From assembly GCF_900113745.1 (NCBI RefSeq), contig NZ_FOQL01000001.1, forward strand, positions 372,001 to 436,000: DNA of 64,000 bases, in the 5' to 3' direction. The translations under genes and the position numbers were made by a program. Shown piece after piece: positions 56,521 to 64,000 of the stretch. The DNA is from Pseudomonas guineae (GTDB lineage: Bacteria; Pseudomonadota; Gammaproteobacteria; Pseudomonadales; Pseudomonadaceae). The first letter of the stretch is position 1, and the number at the start of each line of letters is the position of its first letter. The notes under the pieces are model-generated. The model was not told the DNA's origin and made no database searches. It saw nothing but the letters and a program-made list of their open reading frames with translations.

Positions 56521-57675
56521 ATGACCGCCAACGCCACGCCCCTCTCCCCGACGCTGGAGCTTGCCTGCGAGCTGATCCGCCGCCCGTCCGTCACGCCGCT
56601 CGACGAAGGCTGTCAGGAACAGATGACACGCCGCCTGGCGGCTTGCGGTTTCACCATCGAGCCGATGCGCATCGAGGAAGTGGACAACTTCTGGGCCACC
56701 CACGGCAGCAACGACGGCCCCGTGCTGTGCTTTGCCGGGCATACCGATGTGGTACCAACCGGCCCGGTGCAGAGCTGGCAGCATCAGCCCTTCGAAGCCC
56801 TGATTGATGAACAAGGCATGCTCTGCGGCCGTGGCGCGGCGGACATGAAAGGCAGCCTGGCGTCGATGATTATTGCCGTTGAGCGCTTCGTTGCTGAGTA
56901 CCCGAACCACAAGGGCCGCATCGCCTTTCTGATCACCAGCGACGAAGAAGGCCCCGCACACCATGGCACCAAGGCTGTGGTCGAGCGTCTGCGTGAGCGT
57001 AATGAGCGGCTGGACTGGTGCATCGTCGGCGAACCCTCGAGCACCACCTTGGTTGGCGATGTGGTGAAAAACGGTCGCCGTGGCTCGCTCGGCTGTACCC
57101 TCACCGTGCGCGGCAAGCAGGGCCACGTCGCCTACCCACACCTGGCCCGTAACCCGATCCACCTGGCCACACCAGCGCTGGCCGAACTGGCCGCCGAACA
57201 TTGGGACGAAGGCAATGCGTTCTTCCCGCCGACCAGCTTCCAGGTCTCCAACCTAAATGCCGGCACGGGCGCGACCAACGTCATCCCCGGCGAACTGAAA
57301 GCGGTATTCAACTTCCGCTTCTCCACTGAATCCACAGTCGAAGGCCTGCAACAGCGGGTCGACGCTATTCTGGGCAAACATGGCCTGGACTATCACCTGG
57401 ACTGGGCGCTTTCCGGCATGCCGTTTCTCACCGAGCCCGGTGCATTGCTCGACGGCGTAGCCGCTAGCATCAAAACCGTCACCGGTCGCGATACCAAACC
57501 GTCCACCAGCGGCGGCACCTCCGATGGCCGTTTTATCGCCACCCTCGGCACCCAAGTCGTCGAGCTTGGCCCGGTCAACGCGACTATCCACCAGATTGAC
57601 GAGCGCGTGCTGGCCAGCGATCTGGATGTGCTGACTGAAATCTATTATCAAACCCTGGTGAACCTGCTCGCATGA
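56521..57675 (+). CDS. dapE: Succinyl-diaminopimelate desuccinylase
   Basis: Two-zinc amidohydrolase that removes succinate from N-succinyl-LL-DAP, completing the succinylase branch begun by dapD and dapC in this window. 384 residues. Metal ligands: His in [11 protein letters not shown], Asp in [10 protein letters not shown], Glu-Glu in SDEEGPA, Glu in VGEPSS, and His near the C-terminus in [19 protein letters not shown] and [10 protein letters not shown] are conserved. ATGA overlap with rlmA. Confidence 0.97.
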   Translation: MTANATPLSPTLELACELIRRPSVTPLDEGCQEQMTRRLAACGFTIEPMRIEEVDNFWATHGSNDGPVLCFAGHTDVVPTGPVQSWQHQPFEALIDEQGMLCGRGAADMKGSLASMIIAVERFVAEYPNHKGRIAFLITSDEEGPAHHGTKAVVERLRERNERLDWCIVGEPSSTTLVGDVVKNGRRGSLGCTLTVRGKQGHVAYPHLARNPIHLATPALAELAAEHWDEGNAFFPPTSFQVSNLNAGTGATNVIPGELKAVFNFRFSTESTVEGLQQRVDAILGKHGLDYHLDWALSGMPFLTEPGALLDGVAASIKTVTGRDTKPSTSGGTSDGRFIATLGTQVVELGPVNATIHQIDERVLASDLDVLTEIYYQTLVNLLA

Positions 57676-58478
57676 GCCTGATCTGTCCCATTTGCCATGG
57701 CGCACTGAGCCTCGTCGACAACGGCGTGGCGTGCCCGGCCAATCATCGTTTCGACCGCGCGCGCCAGGGTTATCTCAACCTATTGCCCGTGCAGCACAAG
57801 AACAGCCGCGACCCTGGCGACAATGCCGCCATGGTCGAAGCGCGTCGGCGCTTCCTCGATGGCGGTCACTACGCGCCACTGGCCAAGCGCCTGGCCGAGC
57901 TGGCAGCAAGCTATAACCCGGCGCGCTGGCTGGATATCGGCTGCGGTGAGGGTTATTACACCCGCCAACTCGCCGATGCCCTGCCACAAGCAGAAGGCTA
58001 TGCCCTAGACATCTCTCGGGAAGCGATCAAACGCGGCTGCAAGCGCGCACCGCAGCTCAATTGGCTGGTAGCGAGCATGGCCCGCGTACCGCTAAGTGAC
58101 GCCAGCTGCCAGCTGCTCGCCAGCGTATTCAGTCCGCTCGACTGGCAGGAAGCCAAACGCCTGCTCGCCCCCGGCGGCGGACTGCTGCGCATGGGGCCGA
58201 CCCGTGGCCACCTGATGGAGCTGCGCCAGAGTCTCTATGACGAAGTGCGTGACTATGATGATCAGAAGCACCTGGAGCTGATCCCCGAGGGCATGCGCCT
58301 GGCGCACAGCGAAACCTTAACGTTTAACCTGCAACTGGATAGCAGCGAAGCCCGTGCCGACCTGCTGGCCATGACCCCACACGGTTGGCGCGCCAGCGCC
58401 GAACGCCGCGCCGCAGTGATTGCTCAACCCTGTGCAGTGACCGTTGCCATCCGCTACGACTGGATCGAGAAGCTATGA
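57672..58478 (+). CDS. rlmA: 23S rRNA (guanine-N1) methyltransferase RlmA
   Basis: Methylates G745 (E. coli numbering) in 23S rRNA, using SAM. 268 residues. The N-terminal zinc knuckle is Cys5, Cys8, Cys21, His25. The next segment, [20 protein letters not shown], is family-typical, as is the SAM loop [10 protein letters not shown]. It starts in the dapE stop and its own stop overlaps the next gene (both ATGA), forming a tightly coupled trio. RlmA(II)-type specificity (G748) is less likely in a gammaproteobacterium. Confidence 0.95.
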   Translation: MSLICPICHGALSLVDNGVACPANHRFDRARQGYLNLLPVQHKNSRDPGDNAAMVEARRRFLDGGHYAPLAKRLAELAASYNPARWLDIGCGEGYYTRQLADALPQAEGYALDISREAIKRGCKRAPQLNWLVASMARVPLSDASCQLLASVFSPLDWQEAKRLLAPGGGLLRMGPTRGHLMELRQSLYDEVRDYDDQKHLELIPEGMRLAHSETLTFNLQLDSSEARADLLAMTPHGWRASAERRAAVIAQPCAVTVAIRYDWIEKL

Positions 58479-58852
58479 CCATGCGCCAACCGGATATCGA
58501 GATTTACCTAAAAGACGCCGACCACAATGCCATCGGTGAATGGCTGAGCGCTGCACTTGGCAGCTGCACGCCTTGGCAGCAGAAAGGCCAGACCTACAAA
58601 TGCCTAGCCGGTGACGTATCAGTGACCTGGCTGCCCAAAGCGGTCGGTAAATGGAACAGCCTGTTTCTGGAAAGCGCCGTCACCCCTTGGGCTGACGACC
58701 TGGCCTGCGCCCAGGCTGCCTTTGCCGCGCTGAACGTCGAAGTGCGCTGCGCCCCAGGCGGCTGGCAGGAAGAAGAAAGCGTCGAGCAAGCTGACCGCTG
58801 GATGCGCATCAGCGCCGATGGGGTAGAAGAGATTACCTGGCGAACGGCTTGA
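58475..58852 (+). CDS. Conserved-looking protein of unknown function, coupled to rlmA
   Basis: 125 residues, not assigned to any family I know. It is soluble-looking and mildly acidic, with no signal peptide or membrane segment. It has eight Trp and four Cys (in GSCTP, YKCLA, LACAQ and VRCAP), an unusual share for its size. The Cys are not in obvious CxxC pairs. The start overlaps the rlmA stop (ATGA), with an alternative Met two codons on. A strong terminator follows, so this is the last gene of the dapE operon. A homolog in the same place in P. aeruginosa is my recollection only. Confidence 0.85.
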   Translation: MTMRQPDIEIYLKDADHNAIGEWLSAALGSCTPWQQKGQTYKCLAGDVSVTWLPKAVGKWNSLFLESAVTPWADDLACAQAAFAALNVEVRCAPGGWQEEESVEQADRWMRISADGVEEITWRTA

Positions 58853-58869
58853 CCGAGCGAACCGCAGAT

Positions 58870-58901
58870 AAAAAAGACCCCGCCGAGCGGGGTCTTTTTT
58901 T
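58870..58901. terminator. Strong intrinsic terminator after the dapE-rlmA operon
   Basis: AAAAAAGACCCCGC / GCGGGGTCTTTTTT with loop CGA. It has a T-run on both strands and so serves the convergent chemoreceptor gene too. The core GACCCCG stem recurs in the terminator at 60774-60800. Confidence 0.92.
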
Positions 58902-58963
58902 GCCGGGCGTTTAGTTCTTGCCCAGCATGCTCAGGCTTTAGCCACATAACTCACAGCCCAGCG

Positions 58964-60649
58964 TTAGATACGGAACTGGCCGACCAACTCCTGCAAGCGT
59001 AAAGCCAGACCATTGAGCTCACGGGAAGTCTGCGCGCCCTCGGCGGCTTCACTGGCAACGCCATCAACCGCACCAGCAATCTGATGCACGCTGCGGTTGA
59101 TTTCCTCGGCCACGGCGGTCTGTTCTTCGGCAGCGCTGGCGATCTGGGCGTTCATCGAGTTGATCGTACCGATCAGGCTGGCGATGGTGTCCAACGCCGT
59201 ACCGGCCTGGTTGGCCTGTGCGCGGGTGCTCTCGCCCTTCTCACCAGCGCGCTGCATACTTTCCACCGTGCGTGCAGTGGCGTTTTGCAGGCGATCGATC
59301 ATGCTCTGAATCTCGCCGGTGCTCTGCTGGGTGCGGCTCGCCAATGCCCGCACTTCGTCGGCAACCACAGCGAATCCACGCCCGGCTTCCCCAGCCCGCG
59401 CCGCTTCGATGGCCGCGTTAAGCGCCAGAAGGTTGGTTTGCTCAGCAATGGCGCGAATCACGTCGAGTACGCTGACGATGCCCTGCACATCTTTTTGCAG
59501 GCTTTCCAGCGACTCGCCGCTGCTGTGCATTTCACTGCCCAGCTCGTGAATCTGCTGGATATTCAACTCAACCACACGCTTAGCGGCTTGGCCTTGCTGG
59601 TCGGTTTCTTGGGCTGCTTCGGCGGCGCGCTGAGCGCTCATGGCCACTTCATGGGCCGCCGCAGACATTTCGTTAATCGCCGTGGCGACCTGGTCGGTTT
59701 CATGCCGCTGGCTTTCCATGGCCTGTTCCGAACGCTGCGCCTGACTGGCTACCGCACCGACCAAGCCACTTAGCTGCGCTGTCGTGCCGGCGACTTGCTG
59801 CACCAGGCCGTGAATTTTCTCCACGAACAGGTTGAAGGAGCCGGCCAACTCGCCCATTTCATCCTGGCTGGTAATCGGCAAGCGATGAGTCAGGTCACCG
59901 TCGCCGGCGGCCATGTCATCAAGGTTGCGTTTAATCAGCAGCAGTGGGCGCAGTAACGACTGGCTGAGCCCCGTAGCGAGGACAGCAATCACCACCAATA
60001 AACCCAGGGCAGAACCGATCATGATTAGCAGCAAGTGGTCGATGCTCTTCTGGAACTCAGCGCGGGCCACTTGCACATCGCGTTCGACACCGTCGAGGTT
60101 CAGCGACGTACCGAACACCATCTTCCACTTCGGCAAGTGCTCGGAGTACCCCACCTTCGGCACCAGCTCAGTACTGCCACCCAGCACGAAGCTGTAGTTC
60201 ACGTAATGGCTGCCATCGATGCCGGCACGCACCAGCTCGCGAATGGCATAGACGCCATTAGGGTCGCGGAAATCATTGAAGCTTTCGCCGATCCGCTGCC
60301 CGGTATTGCCCTGCAGCACGCGGCGTATCTGCTCGTCGTAGCCCCAGAAGTAGCCATCATCGCCGTAAGACAAACGCTCAAGAACCTTCACGGCCTCAGC
60401 ACGCGCCGCCATATCACCGTCTGCCGAGGCCTGATACAGCGGTGCCAGCATATTCTTGGCCAGGTCGATATATTTCTTGAGCTCGGCCTGACGATCCTTG
60501 ATCAGACTTTCGCGGGTTTTGATTTCCTGCTGGTCGGCAAGGCTTTGCAATTGATGCACAGCTACCGCACTGAGCAGAATCGCCAGAAGAAGAATCGGGC
60601 CAAGTGCAAGCAACAACAGTTTGGAGCGTAAGCGCAACGATGAAAGCAT
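58964..60649 (-). CDS. Methyl-accepting chemotaxis protein with single Cache domain (sCache_2)
   Basis: 561 residues. Membrane helix about 12-34, a periplasmic single-Cache domain about 40-190 ([20 protein letters not shown] and NFKxP-like region DFRDPNG), a second helix about 202-228, HAMP about 230-280, and a signalling domain with tip [20 protein letters not shown]. Ligands of sCache_2 receptors are often C2-C4 organic acids in Pseudomonas, but no ligand can be assigned here. It ends LVGQFRI, without the pentapeptide tether for CheR. The ATG at 60649 is chosen; GTG at 60652 is 6 bases from GAGG and also possible. Confidence 0.92.
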   Translation of the reverse strand: MLSSLRLRSKLLLLALGPILLLAILLSAVAVHQLQSLADQQEIKTRESLIKDRQAELKKYIDLAKNMLAPLYQASADGDMAARAEAVKVLERLSYGDDGYFWGYDEQIRRVLQGNTGQRIGESFNDFRDPNGVYAIRELVRAGIDGSHYVNYSFVLGGSTELVPKVGYSEHLPKWKMVFGTSLNLDGVERDVQVARAEFQKSIDHLLLIMIGSALGLLVVIAVLATGLSQSLLRPLLLIKRNLDDMAAGDGDLTHRLPITSQDEMGELAGSFNLFVEKIHGLVQQVAGTTAQLSGLVGAVASQAQRSEQAMESQRHETDQVATAINEMSAAAHEVAMSAQRAAEAAQETDQQGQAAKRVVELNIQQIHELGSEMHSSGESLESLQKDVQGIVSVLDVIRAIAEQTNLLALNAAIEAARAGEAGRGFAVVADEVRALASRTQQSTGEIQSMIDRLQNATARTVESMQRAGEKGESTRAQANQAGTALDTIASLIGTINSMNAQIASAAEEQTAVAEEINRSVHQIAGAVDGVASEAAEGAQTSRELNGLALRLQELVGQFRI

Positions 60650-60773
60650 CACCAACTACCTCTTGGAAGGACGGACCACGGTAGCGGCTCAGCGCTTTAC
60701 CGTATCGACTATTACTTAAAGCTATATAACGACCGATGAAGGGAATAATTGAGCAAGTTTTCCAGCACAAATA

Positions 60774-60800
60774 AAAAGACCCCGGATATCGGGGTCTTTT
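60774..60800 (-). terminator. Intrinsic terminator of fadD1
   Basis: AAAAGACCCCG / CGGGGTCTTTT with loop GATAT, 22 bases after the fadD1 stop, with an A-run on the plus strand giving the T-run on the minus strand. Confidence 0.9.
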
Positions 60801-60821
60801 GCTAGCGAAACGGAGGCGTCG

Positions 60822-62504
60822 TTACTGCATTTTCTTCAGCTCTTCGTCACGTAGTTCACGGCGCAGGATCTTGCCGACGTTGGTGGTCGGCAGCATGTCG
60901 CGGAACTCCACGGCCTTGGGCACCTTGTATCCGGTGACGTTGGCACGCATGTGCTCCATGACCTGCTCTTTGGTCAGGGTCTCACCCGGCTTGACTACTA
61001 CGAAAATCTTGATCGCTTCGCCCGATTTTTCGTCCGGCACACCAATCGCTGCGCACTGCAACACGCCTGGCAGCGTGGCCAGCACGTCTTCCAATTCGTT
61101 CGGGTAGACGTTGAAGCCGGACACCAGAATCATGTCTTTCTTACGGTCAACGATGCGCATATAGCCGTCATCCTGAATCACCGCAATGTCGCCAGTCTTC
61201 AACCAGCCGTCTGCGTCGAGCACTTCATCGGTGGCTTCCGGGCGCTGCCAATAACCCTTCATCACTTGCGGGCCTTTGACGCACAACTCACCAATCGAAC
61301 CCAGTGGCTGCTCAACGCCTTCATCGTCGATCACCTTGCAAACGGTCGACGGCACCGGAATACCAATGGTGCCAATCTGGATATTGCTGAACGGGTTAAC
61401 CGAGGCCACTGGGCTGGTTTCGGTCATGCCGAAGCCTTCACAGATTGAGCAACCGGTGACCTGTTTCCAACGCTCGGCGGTCGCTAACTGCAGCGCCATA
61501 CCACCGGAGAAGGTCGCTTTCAGGGTCGAGAAGTCCAGCTTGCGGAAGTCCTCGTTGTTGCACAGGGCAACGAACAGGGTGTTGAGACCGACAAACCCGG
61601 TGAACTTGTACTTGGCCAAATCCTTGGTCATCGCCGGCAGATCACGCGGGTTGGTGATCAGCACGTTGTGCCCACCAATCAGCATCATGGCCATGCAATG
61701 GAAGGTGAAGGCGTAGATGTGATACAGCGGCAATGGCGCGATCAGCACCTCGCTGCCCTCGCTCATTTCTGAGCCCATCAGCGCCTTGACCTGGAGCATG
61801 TTGGCGATCAGGTTGCGGTGCGTCAGCATCGCGCCTTTGGCCACACCGGTGGTGCCGCCAGTGTATTGCAGCACGGCAATCTCATCATTATTCGGTGCAG
61901 CGTCTTTAGCGCCCTGGCCACGCCCTTTAGCCATAGCGGTAGTGAACTTGATGGCATGCGGCAGGTTGTAGGCCGGCACCATCTTCTTCACATGCTTGAC
62001 CACAGTGTTGACCAGCAGACGCTTGAGCGGCGACAACATGTCGCCAACTTCGGTAATGATCAGCGTCTTGATCCCAGTTTTCGGCAGGACTTGCTCGACC
62101 AGGTGAGCCATGTTGGCCAAGCTGACCAAGGCCTTGGCACCGGAGTCGTTAAACTGGTGCTCCAGCTCACGGGCGGTGTACAGCGGGTTGGTGTTGACCA
62201 CCACAAGGCCGGCGCGCAGGGCACCGAAGACTACAACCGGGTACTGCAACACGTTAGGCAGCTGCACGGCGATACGATCGCCGGGCTGCAGGTCAGTGTT
62301 TTGCTGCAAGTAGGTGGCAAAGACGCCAGACAACTCGTACAGCTCGCCGTAGGTAATGGTTTTACCCATATTGCTGAAAGCTGGCTTGTCGGCGAAACGC
62401 TGGCAGGACTCTTTCAGTACCGCTTGGATATTCGGGTACTGGTCAGGATTGATTTCGGCAGCAATCCCAACGGGATACTTATCCTTCCAAAAGTTTTCGT
62501 TCAT
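60822..62504 (-). CDS. fadD1: Long-chain fatty-acid-CoA ligase FadD1
   Basis: Activates imported fatty acids to acyl-CoA with ATP at the inner membrane, for beta-oxidation. 560 residues of the AMP-forming superfamily. P-loop-like YTGGTTGVAKGAMLTH, the A5 motif EGFGMTETSPV, the hinge DRKKDMILVSGFNVYP, and catalytic Lys in NVGKILRRELR are all present. The start MNENFWKDKYP matches FadD1 N-termini; 14 upstream codons are excluded. It follows fadD2 in the same direction, with a 340-base gap containing a terminator, so the two can be expressed separately. Confidence 0.95.
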   Translation of the reverse strand: MNENFWKDKYPVGIAAEINPDQYPNIQAVLKESCQRFADKPAFSNMGKTITYGELYELSGVFATYLQQNTDLQPGDRIAVQLPNVLQYPVVVFGALRAGLVVVNTNPLYTARELEHQFNDSGAKALVSLANMAHLVEQVLPKTGIKTLIITEVGDMLSPLKRLLVNTVVKHVKKMVPAYNLPHAIKFTTAMAKGRGQGAKDAAPNNDEIAVLQYTGGTTGVAKGAMLTHRNLIANMLQVKALMGSEMSEGSEVLIAPLPLYHIYAFTFHCMAMMLIGGHNVLITNPRDLPAMTKDLAKYKFTGFVGLNTLFVALCNNEDFRKLDFSTLKATFSGGMALQLATAERWKQVTGCSICEGFGMTETSPVASVNPFSNIQIGTIGIPVPSTVCKVIDDEGVEQPLGSIGELCVKGPQVMKGYWQRPEATDEVLDADGWLKTGDIAVIQDDGYMRIVDRKKDMILVSGFNVYPNELEDVLATLPGVLQCAAIGVPDEKSGEAIKIFVVVKPGETLTKEQVMEHMRANVTGYKVPKAVEFRDMLPTTNVGKILRRELRDEELKKMQ

Positions 62505-62844
62505 GGAAGCCCACTCCTCAGCAACAGCTTGATCTTCACCGCGCATAGGCGGCTGTTTATTGTAGATTCGCGTGTTTTTAGCGATTTAAACGGCAAAAAA
62601 GTGTGGTCGCCATGAATGACGGATCACAAAAAAGCCGGCCGAGAGTAGCAGCTTTGCCAAACAGCGACTAGCACCATTAAGTGCCGCGGCAGTCATAAAA
62701 ATGACCGAGCGCCACCGACCGGTCATTTTTACAATATCGCCAGAACTGCCGAGTTAAAGGCTTTGCGTCGTGCCTGCTAGCAATTTTATTGCCAGTGCAT
62801 CATGGCTGACGACCTCGGCTAAAACAGCAGCAGGGCAACACCTG
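62505..62844. other. Gap between fadD2 and fadD1: terminator plus promoter region
   Basis: The right part holds the fadD2 terminator. The remaining 190 bases upstream of fadD1 are AT-rich in places (62565-62600) and presumably hold a promoter. I see no CAAAC-N4-GTTTG PsrA-type palindrome here and no small gene. Confidence 0.5.
62697..62730. terminator. Terminator downstream of fadD2
   Basis: AAAAATGACCG / CGGTCATTTTT with a 12-base loop, 115 bases after the fadD2 stop. Symmetrical A and T runs allow activity in both directions. Confidence 0.7.
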
Positions 62845-64000
62845 TCAGGCGATATCGCGCAGCTCGCGACGAAGGATCTTGCCCACCGGCGTCATCGGCA
62901 GCGAGTCGCGGAAGACAATCTGCTTGGGCACCTTGTAACCGGTGAAGTTTTCCTTGCAGTACGCTTTAAGTTCATCGGCGCTGAGGCTGCTGTCGCGGGC
63001 TACCACGAACAGTTTGACCGCTTCTCCGGAACGCTCGTCCGGCACGCCGATGGCTGCACAACTGACCACTTTAGGATGGGCCATGACCACATCCTCGATC
63101 TCGTTGGGGTACACGTTAAAGCCGGAGACGATGATCATGTCCTTTTTACGGTCGACGATGCGCACAAAGCCATCCGGGTCGATCACCGCCACGTCACCAC
63201 TTTTGAACCAGCCTTCAGCATCCAGCACCTCGGCGGTGGCTTCCTCACGGTTCCAGTAGCCCTTCATCACCTGCGGGCCTTTGATGCACAGCTCGCCGCG
63301 CTCACCCAGCGGTTGCTCAACGCCATCGTCGTCGATCACTTTGAACGCCGTACCCGGCACCGGAACCCCAACAGTACCCAGACGTACCTTGTCACCGTAG
63401 GCGTTGGTGCTGGCCACAGGCGAGGTTTCAGTCAGGCCATAACCTTCAGTCACCGGGCAGCCGGTCATCGCCTGCCAGCGCTCGGCCGTGGCTTTGACCA
63501 ATGCAGTGCCGCCGGAGTTGGTCAATTTGAAATGGGAGAAATCTAAGTTCTTAAACTCCGGGTGATCCATCAGCGCCACGAACAAGGTATTGAGCCCCAG
63601 CAGGGCAGAGAACTGCCACTTGCCCAACTCCTTGACGAAGCCTGAGATATCCCGTGGGTTGGTGATCAGGACGTTGTGGTTACCGTTGACCATCATGCAC
63701 ATGCAGTTCGCGGTGAAGGCATAGATATGATAGAGCGGCAGCGGCGCGATCATGATTTCCTGGCCCTGCTTCATCAGCGGGCTGCCGTCGTCGCCCAGCT
63801 GCGACAGGCAGGCATCGACCTGCAGCATGTTGGCCACCAGGTTGCCGTGGGTAAGCATCGCACCCTTGGCCACGCCCGTGGTGCCGCCGGTGTATTGCAG
63901 CACGGCGATATCGTCTTGAGTGACTTTGACCGGCTTCAACGCATGGCCCTGGCCTTGCTTGAGCGCGTCTTTGAACGCCACCGCCTGCGGCAGGTGATAG
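62845..64000 (-). CDS. fadD2: Long-chain fatty-acid-CoA ligase FadD2, 5' end outside the window
   Basis: Paralogue of the neighbouring ligase. The visible 385 C-terminal residues include YTGGTTGVAKGAMLTH, EGYGLTETSPVAS, DRKKDMIIVSGFNVYP and the catalytic Lys in PVGKILRREL. The frame is open to the end of the window, so the true start lies beyond. In P. aeruginosa the two genes are adjacent and prefer different chain lengths. Assignment as FadD2 rather than another FadD copy rests on this order. Confidence 0.93.
   Translation of the reverse strand, partial: YHLPQAVAFKDALKQGQGHALKPVKVTQDDIAVLQYTGGTTGVAKGAMLTHGNLVANMLQVDACLSQLGDDGSPLMKQGQEIMIAPLPLYHIYAFTANCMCMMVNGNHNVLITNPRDISGFVKELGKWQFSALLGLNTLFVALMDHPEFKNLDFSHFKLTNSGGTALVKATAERWQAMTGCPVTEGYGLTETSPVASTNAYGDKVRLGTVGVPVPGTAFKVIDDDGVEQPLGERGELCIKGPQVMKGYWNREEATAEVLDAEGWFKSGDVAVIDPDGFVRIVDRKKDMIIVSGFNVYPNEIEDVVMAHPKVVSCAAIGVPDERSGEAVKLFVVARDSSLSADELKAYCKENFTGYKVPKQIVFRDSLPMTPVGKILRRELRDIA

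Noticed and set aside
62505..62844. PsrA site controlling fadD1
   Set aside because: I looked for (G/C)AAAC-N2-4-GTTT(G/C) and found only a half site (CAAAC near 62657).

Overview
The window is a stretch of Pseudomonas chromosome (Gammaproteobacteria). The evidence is the protein families and their order (mutS-fdxA-rsmZ-rpoS-nlpD; lpxD-fabZ-lpxA-lpxB-rnhB-dnaE-accA; rpsB-tsf-pyrH-frr-uppS), a GacA box upstream of an RsmZ-type small RNA, a PsrA-type palindrome inside nlpD, an LpxA with the Pseudomonas-type Met169, and a PctA-like amino-acid chemoreceptor. The species cannot be fixed from the sequence alone. Almost everything is core genome. I found no tRNA, rRNA, CRISPR array, prophage or intact insertion sequence.

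Layout. 1-11.1 kb: the end of mutS, ferredoxin fdxA, the small RNA rsmZ, then a leftward block rpoS, nlpD, a DUF368/PopT lipid-carrier translocase, pcm, surE, truD, ispF, and the glutathione-dependent formaldehyde pair fghA-frmA with a divergent LysR regulator. 11.1-15.6 kb: a variable spot with about 0.8 kb of decayed or non-coding DNA and a 1102-residue autotransporter. 15.6-41.5 kb: an almost unbroken leftward run read from rpsB down to ispD. It covers translation (rpsB, tsf, frr), UMP and CTP synthesis (pyrH, pyrG), isoprenoid, undecaprenyl and phospholipid steps (uppS, cdsA, dxr, ispD), envelope assembly (rseP, bamA, skp), lipid A (lpxD, fabZ, lpxA, lpxB, kdsA), RNase HII, DNA polymerase III alpha, acetyl-CoA carboxylase alpha, tilS, enolase and ftsB.

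41.7-58.9 kb: mostly rightward genes. These are map, glnD, a leftward PctA-like chemoreceptor, the lysine/DAP genes dapC-yffB-dapD, the sulfur-relay genes csdA-csdE, a leftward periplasmic binding protein and tcdA, an ndvB-type beta-glucan synthase, and the coupled trio dapE-rlmA-orphan gene. 59-64 kb: a second, single-Cache chemoreceptor and two tandem long-chain acyl-CoA ligases, fadD1 and fadD2; fadD2 runs off the window.

Functional themes. Many junctions are overlapping stop/start pairs (ATGA, GTGA, TGATG, TAATG), so translational coupling is common. Stationary-phase and post-transcriptional control meet at the left end: rsmZ is the GacA-controlled RsmA sponge, rpoS is the stationary-phase sigma factor, and the PsrA-type site links rpoS to fatty acids, the substrates of the FadD pair at the right end. 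Cell-envelope lipid-carrier genes (popT, uppS, cdsA, lpx, bamA, rseP) recur through the window. The least explained items are the orphan gene after rlmA, yffB between dapC and dapD, the binding protein next to csdE, the autotransporter with its decayed upstream flank, and two palindromic intergenic repeats.
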